Of a DNA stretch of 63,032 nt, positions 59,903-63,032 are shown piece by piece. The first letter of the stretch is position 1. Each line of letters opens with the position of its first letter. The DNA comes from Curtobacterium flaccumfaciens UCD-AKU (GTDB lineage: Bacteria > Actinomycetota > Actinomycetes > Actinomycetales > Microbacteriaceae), in the NCBI RefSeq assembly GCF_000349565.1, contig NZ_KB714609.1:65622-128653 (forward strand), read 5' to 3'. A program made the translations under genes and the position numbers. The notes below the pieces were generated by a model. The model was not told the DNA's origin. It ran no database searches and saw nothing but the letters and a program-made list of their open reading frames with translations.

Positions 59903-60474
59903 TGCGTCAGCACCACTTTGACGAGGCCGATCACGAACGCCACCGCGGCGAGCACGATCCCGCCCCACAGCCCGAGGAACGTCGGCTGCTTCCCGCTGAA
60001 CCGCTGCATGAACACCCCCACCAGACCGATGCGCACGACCAGGATCACGGTCGCCGCGATCTGCGCCCACTCGGCCGGCAGCCAGCCGATCCAGGCCGCG
60101 GCATAGAGGACCGCCGGGATCAGCCCGGAGGTCGCGATCGGGTTGGCGTTCCGGACGATCGTCGCGACGGACTCGCGGCGGGCAGCACGCTCGGCGGCTG
60201 ATCCTTCGCCGTCGTCGCCCAGGCCGTGCGCGACCAGGTGCGCGAGCACGTGCGCCAGGTACGTCAGCACCGCGGTCGCCAGCACGGTCGCCACCGCGGC
60301 GCCGTGGTGGATCTGCTCCGGGTCCACCGCGATCGCGACGGCGAGCACCGTGATGTTGCCGTAGATGTAGGACGACATCCGGTCGCGCACGTGCTCGAGT
60401 GGCAGGTCGCGGGGGTCCGGGCGACCGCCGCGGGGTCCGCGCCCCGGTCGCGAGGGCCGTCGTGTTCGTGGCAT
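59899..60474 (-). CDS. Membrane protein of unknown function
   Basis: 191 residues. A basic, Pro-rich start ([19 protein letters not shown]) precedes about four to five membrane helices; HLVAHGLGDDGEG and LAHVLAHL have several His. I recognise no family. CAAGAT lies 6 nt before ATG 60474. Its TGA overlaps the lepB start, making the first gene of a three-gene coupled unit. Confidence 0.7.
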   Translation of the reverse strand: MPRTRRPSRPGRGPRGGRPDPRDLPLEHVRDRMSSYIYGNITVLAVAIAVDPEQIHHGAAVATVLATAVLTYLAHVLAHLVAHGLGDDGEGSAAERAARRESVATIVRNANPIATSGLIPAVLYAAAWIGWLPAEWAQIAATVILVVRIGLVGVFMQRFSGKQPTFLGLWGGIVLAAVAFVIGLVKVVLTH

Positions 60475-60601
60475 CCGTCCATCTTGGCCCCCGCGGTCGG
60501 CCGTCCGCCGACAGGACACCGGGTGCGATGGCCACACGGGTGGCCGGTTCCGGCAGACTGGGTGCCGATCGGCGCGACGGAGCGCCGGACAGGAGGCACG
60601 G

Positions 60602-61387
60602 ATGACGTCCGCACGACCACTCGCCCTGGTGACCGGCGTGGGCCGCAGAGCCGGCATCGGCGCGGCACTCGCGACCAGACTGGCAACAGACGGATGGGAC
60701 CTCGCCATCTCGTGGTGGGGGCCCTACGACGACCGCGTGAGCGGCGGGGCGGACCCGGACGGGGTCGAGTCGGTGGTGCAGGAGTGCGAGGCGGCGGGAG
60801 CACGGGTGACGCGCCTCCCGGTCGACCTGGAGGACCCGGAGCAGGCGGCCGCACTCGTCGGCCGCGCCGAGACGGAAGCCGGCACCCCCGTCTCCGCCCT
60901 CGTCATGTCGCACTGCGAGTCCGTCGACTCCGACTTCCGCACCACGACCGTCGAGTCGTGGGACCGCCACTTCGCCGTGAACGCGCGCGCACCGTTCCTG
61001 CTCGTGCAGGCCTACGCGGCCGGGCTCGAGCGCGCCGGTGACGCCGCCCCGCGGGAGCGCCGCCGGATCGTCGCACTGACGAGCGACCACATCGCGTACA
61101 ACCTGCCGTACGGGGCGTCGAAGGGGGCGCTCGATCGGATCGTGTTCGGTGCCGCGAAGGAGCTCGGCAGCCTCGGGGTCAGCGCCAACGTGGTGAACCC
61201 CGGGCCGAACGACACCGGCTGGATGTCCGACGAGGTCAAGGGGTGGGCCGTCGAGGGCACGCCGCTCGGCCGGCTCGGACGCCCGTCGGACACCGCGGCG
61301 CTCGTCGGGTTCCTCTGCTCGGAGCAGGGTGCGTGGGTGAACGGCCAGCTGCTGAAGTCGGACGGCGGGATCTCGAACAGCGCTTGA
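60602..61387 (+). CDS. Short-chain dehydrogenase/reductase
   Basis: 261 residues. NAD(P) site VTGVGRRAGIGAALA, the catalytic Ser in LTSDH, and Tyr-Lys in YGASK with VNPGPNDTGWM. The GRRAGIG loop differs from the usual GxxxGIG spacing but is seen in some family members. The substrate is not known. GGAGG stands 6-7 nt before ATG 60602. It precedes the dioxygenase by 68 bp, which contains the TTGACGCG operators. Confidence 0.87.
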   Translation: MTSARPLALVTGVGRRAGIGAALATRLATDGWDLAISWWGPYDDRVSGGADPDGVESVVQECEAAGARVTRLPVDLEDPEQAAALVGRAETEAGTPVSALVMSHCESVDSDFRTTTVESWDRHFAVNARAPFLLVQAYAAGLERAGDAAPRERRRIVALTSDHIAYNLPYGASKGALDRIVFGAAKELGSLGVSANVVNPGPNDTGWMSDEVKGWAVEGTPLGRLGRPSDTAALVGFLCSEQGAWVNGQLLKSDGGISNSA

Positions 61388-61400
61388 GACACCGGGCTGG

Positions 61401-61436
61401 TTGACGCGTCATCGAATTGGTTGACGCGTCAACCAA
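61401..61436. promoter_or_regulatory. Twin TTGACGCGTCA operators before the dioxygenase gene
   Basis: Site 1 TTGACGCGTCA (61401-61411) and site 2 TTGGTTGACGCGTCAACCAA (61417-61436), a perfect 20-bp palindrome. Centres are 20 bp apart, two helical turns. The -10 CACACT (61444-61449) follows. Confidence 0.75.
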
Positions 61437-61455
61437 ATGGGCGCACACTTGGTGC

Positions 61456-62325
61456 ATGCAAACGCACGAACTCCTCGCCGCCAACACCGGGATGGGCGCC
61501 GTCACACTCCGCGTCGCGGACCTGGACGCGATGATCCGGTACTACCGCGACGGCGTCCGGCTGTCGCTGCTCTCCCACGACGGCGGCGTCGCCGTGCTGG
61601 GTCGCGGCAGGACGCCGATCGTGATCCTCGAGCACGCCCCCGCGATGCAGCACGCCGGTCCGCGCGAGGCCGGACTGTTCCACACGGCGATCCTGTTCGA
61701 CACGCGGGCCGACCTGGCCGCCGCGCTGTACTCGGTCGCCACGCAGTACCCGGCATCCTTCACCGGTAGCGCCGACCACCTGGTGAGCAACGCGTTCTAC
61801 TTCACCGACCCCGAGGGCAACGGCGTCGAGCTGTACTGGGACCGCGACCGCACCGAGTGGTCGTGGACGCACGGCGTGATCGACATGGACACGAAGTACG
61901 TCGACCCGAACGCGTTCCTGCAGTCCCACCTGACCGAGGACGCCCTGGACACCGCCGCGGCACGCCCGGGCAAGGTCGGCCACGTGCACCTGTCCGTCGG
62001 CGACGTCGCCACCGCGCGCTCGTTCTACGTCGACACGCTCGGCTTCGAGACCACCGCGGGGTTCGGCGAGGCGCTGTTCGTCAGCGCCGGCGGCTACCAC
62101 CACCACATGGCGATGAACACCTGGAACTCCCGCGGCGCCGGGCGACGACAGCAGGCCCTCGGGCTGGGCCTCGTCCGCATCGAGGTCCCAGCCGTCGACG
62201 ACCTCGGCGCGCTGACCGAACGCATGCGGCACGGCGGCGTGGAACTCGCCGACGACGGCCGGACCGTGGCGTTCGACGACCCCTGGGCGAACCGTATCGA
62301 GGTGACGACGCCCGGTCGCGGCTGA
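61456..62325 (+). CDS. VOC-fold ring-cleavage-type dioxygenase (CatE/MhqO-like)
   Basis: 289 residues made of two VOC repeats: MGAVTLRVADLDAMIRYY with DREGN-like FTDPEGNGVELYWD, and VGHVHLSVGDVATARSFYVDTLGF with HHHMAMNTW. The metal ligands (His/Glu) appear in place. CatE and MhqO of Bacillus cleave catechols or hydroquinones and are induced by them. ATG 61456 (MQTHELL) has CACACT 6 nt upstream; an earlier GTG 13 codons up would overlap site 2. Role in quinone detoxification is inferred from family and from the shared operator with DoxX. Confidence 0.85.
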   Translation: MQTHELLAANTGMGAVTLRVADLDAMIRYYRDGVRLSLLSHDGGVAVLGRGRTPIVILEHAPAMQHAGPREAGLFHTAILFDTRADLAAALYSVATQYPASFTGSADHLVSNAFYFTDPEGNGVELYWDRDRTEWSWTHGVIDMDTKYVDPNAFLQSHLTEDALDTAAARPGKVGHVHLSVGDVATARSFYVDTLGFETTAGFGEALFVSAGGYHHHMAMNTWNSRGAGRRQQALGLGLVRIEVPAVDDLGALTERMRHGGVELADDGRTVAFDDPWANRIEVTTPGRG

Positions 62326-62435
62326 TGTGTCGCGACACTCCGCGGTGACCGACACCCCACGCGCGCCCGGCCCCGCGAGGTGTCGCCCAGCGCGAAACCT
62401 CCCCACAGTGGCCGCCGGACCGGCAGGATGGACCC

Positions 62436-63002
62436 GTGACTGACGACATCCGGTGGGAGGTGGTCGAGGAGAGCACGCTGTCGCTCCCCGACCACGAAGC
62501 GATCGCGGCGCTGCTCGGGCAGGCCTTCCCCGACTGGTCGCACTGGTACGTGGGCGGCCGGAGCTGGTCCGGCATGCAGCCCGAACGCCGCGTGCTCGCC
62601 CATGACGCCGACGGGGTCGTCCTGGCCCACGTCGGCATCCGCCGCATGTTCGTCACCGTCGGCGGGCAGGACGTCCTGGTCGGCGACACCGGCCTGGTCG
62701 CCGTGTCGCCCCGACTGCAGGGCACCGGCGTCGGCCGTGAGCTCATGACCCGGACCCACGCGGTCCTCGACGGGCTGCAGGTGCCGTACGGGTTCCTCGG
62801 GGCCGGTGAGGACCGGATCCCCTTCTACGCGAAGCTCGGCTGGCACGAGTTCCCCGAGGCCGTCGGCACCTTCTCGGCGTTCACGGCCGAGGGCGCCGGC
62901 GTCAGCAACACCGAACAGGGCGGCTGGATGGCGCTGCCGGTGGCAGCGCAGCTCGAGGACTGGCCGACAGGCCCGATCTGGCTGAACGGCCAGCAGGTCT
63001 AG
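62436..63002 (+). CDS. NodA-like N-acyltransferase (GNAT fold)
   Basis: 188 residues. The order RWEVVEESTLSLPDH, GGRSWSGMQPERR (40-52), GVVLAHVGIRRMFVTVGGQDVLV and GLVAVSPRLQGTGVGRELM follows rhizobial NodA closely, including the late LPVAAQLEDWPTGPIWLNGQ. NodA joins a fatty acyl chain to a chitin oligomer; here no nodB, nodC or chitin-synthase gene is nearby, so another acceptor is likely. GTG 62436 has CAGGAT 6 nt upstream. Confidence 0.8.
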   Translation: MTDDIRWEVVEESTLSLPDHEAIAALLGQAFPDWSHWYVGGRSWSGMQPERRVLAHDADGVVLAHVGIRRMFVTVGGQDVLVGDTGLVAVSPRLQGTGVGRELMTRTHAVLDGLQVPYGFLGAGEDRIPFYAKLGWHEFPEAVGTFSAFTAEGAGVSNTEQGGWMALPVAAQLEDWPTGPIWLNGQQV

Positions 63003-63014
63003 CCACAACGACCG

Positions 63015-63032
63015 ACGGACGGGAGGCCCGGT
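63015..63032. terminator. Left half of a GGAGGC-family palindrome, cut by the window end
   Basis: ACGGACGGGAGGCCCGGT is identical to the left arm of the 24322 palindrome and follows the NodA-like stop by 12 bp. Confidence 0.6.

Overview
The window reads as a chromosomal segment of a very high-GC actinobacterium. Gene content (DUF3073, DUF3072, PurM/PurF/PurD/PurC with a sterol-carrier-like protein, a Dpm1-type mannosyl synthase, CopD-CtaG fusion, SipW-type signal peptidase) and the use of GTG/TTG starts with many apparently leaderless promoters fit Microbacteriaceae, possibly Curtobacterium or a relative. The genus is inference only. No rRNA, tRNA, CRISPR array, insertion sequence or prophage was found.

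Layout. 1-2.6 kb: sbcC (5' part only, cut by the window edge) and sbcD, minus strand. 2.6-5.8 kb: a TasA/camelysin-like secreted protein and an unusual SipW-type signal peptidase whose C-terminal half carries the same substrate motif, then a divergent MarR and a DinB-fold protein. 5.9-12.7 kb: two NarL/LuxR-type two-component systems. The first is translationally coupled to a GT87 mannosyltransferase and a membrane-anchored protein; the second is divergent from a predicted Tat lipoprotein. 12.7-20.8 kb: a copper island with CopA, CopD-CtaG, a CopZ-like HMA protein, a BlaI/CopY repressor with an M56 membrane peptidase, a Met/His-rich DUF5134 protein and a PepSY protein. Three near-identical operators (TTCTAC-N5-GTAGAR) tie its three promoters together. 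20.8-24.2 kb: a membrane esterase and a DUF2156 protein. 24.3-31.2 kb: a DEAD-box helicase with a repetitive Arg/Asp-rich N-terminus, Dpm1, a PIG-V-like mannosyltransferase, PPK2, a lipoprotein hydrolase and a small membrane protein. 31.2-39.5 kb: an RND permease, DUF6518, a MocR/YczE divergent pair, and a DUF4097-PadR autoregulatory operon. 39.5-45.1 kb: MerR, a KimA/APC-type permease, DUF3072, DoxX and a flavin monooxygenase-like gene. 45.3-54.6 kb: DUF3073 and four purine genes (purM, purF, purD, purC) interleaved with a LuxR/LAL regulator and a sterol-carrier-like protein. 54.6-63 kb: extragenic repeats, a GAF-PP2C phosphatase, a lipoprotein, an MFS exporter, a coupled membrane protein-LepB-AraC operon, an SDR, a ring-cleavage-type dioxygenase and a NodA-like acyltransferase.

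How the parts work together. Many units are coupled by 1-8 nt stop/start overlaps (TGATG, ATGA, GTGA, TTGA). A recurring promoter style places a TANNNT -10 box 6-8 nt before the start codon with no Shine-Dalgarno site. A dispersed palindrome family with a GGAGGC core sits at gene ends and probably acts as the local terminator. The palindrome TGACGCGTCA occurs before both the DoxX gene and the dioxygenase gene 18 kb away, suggesting a shared regulon.
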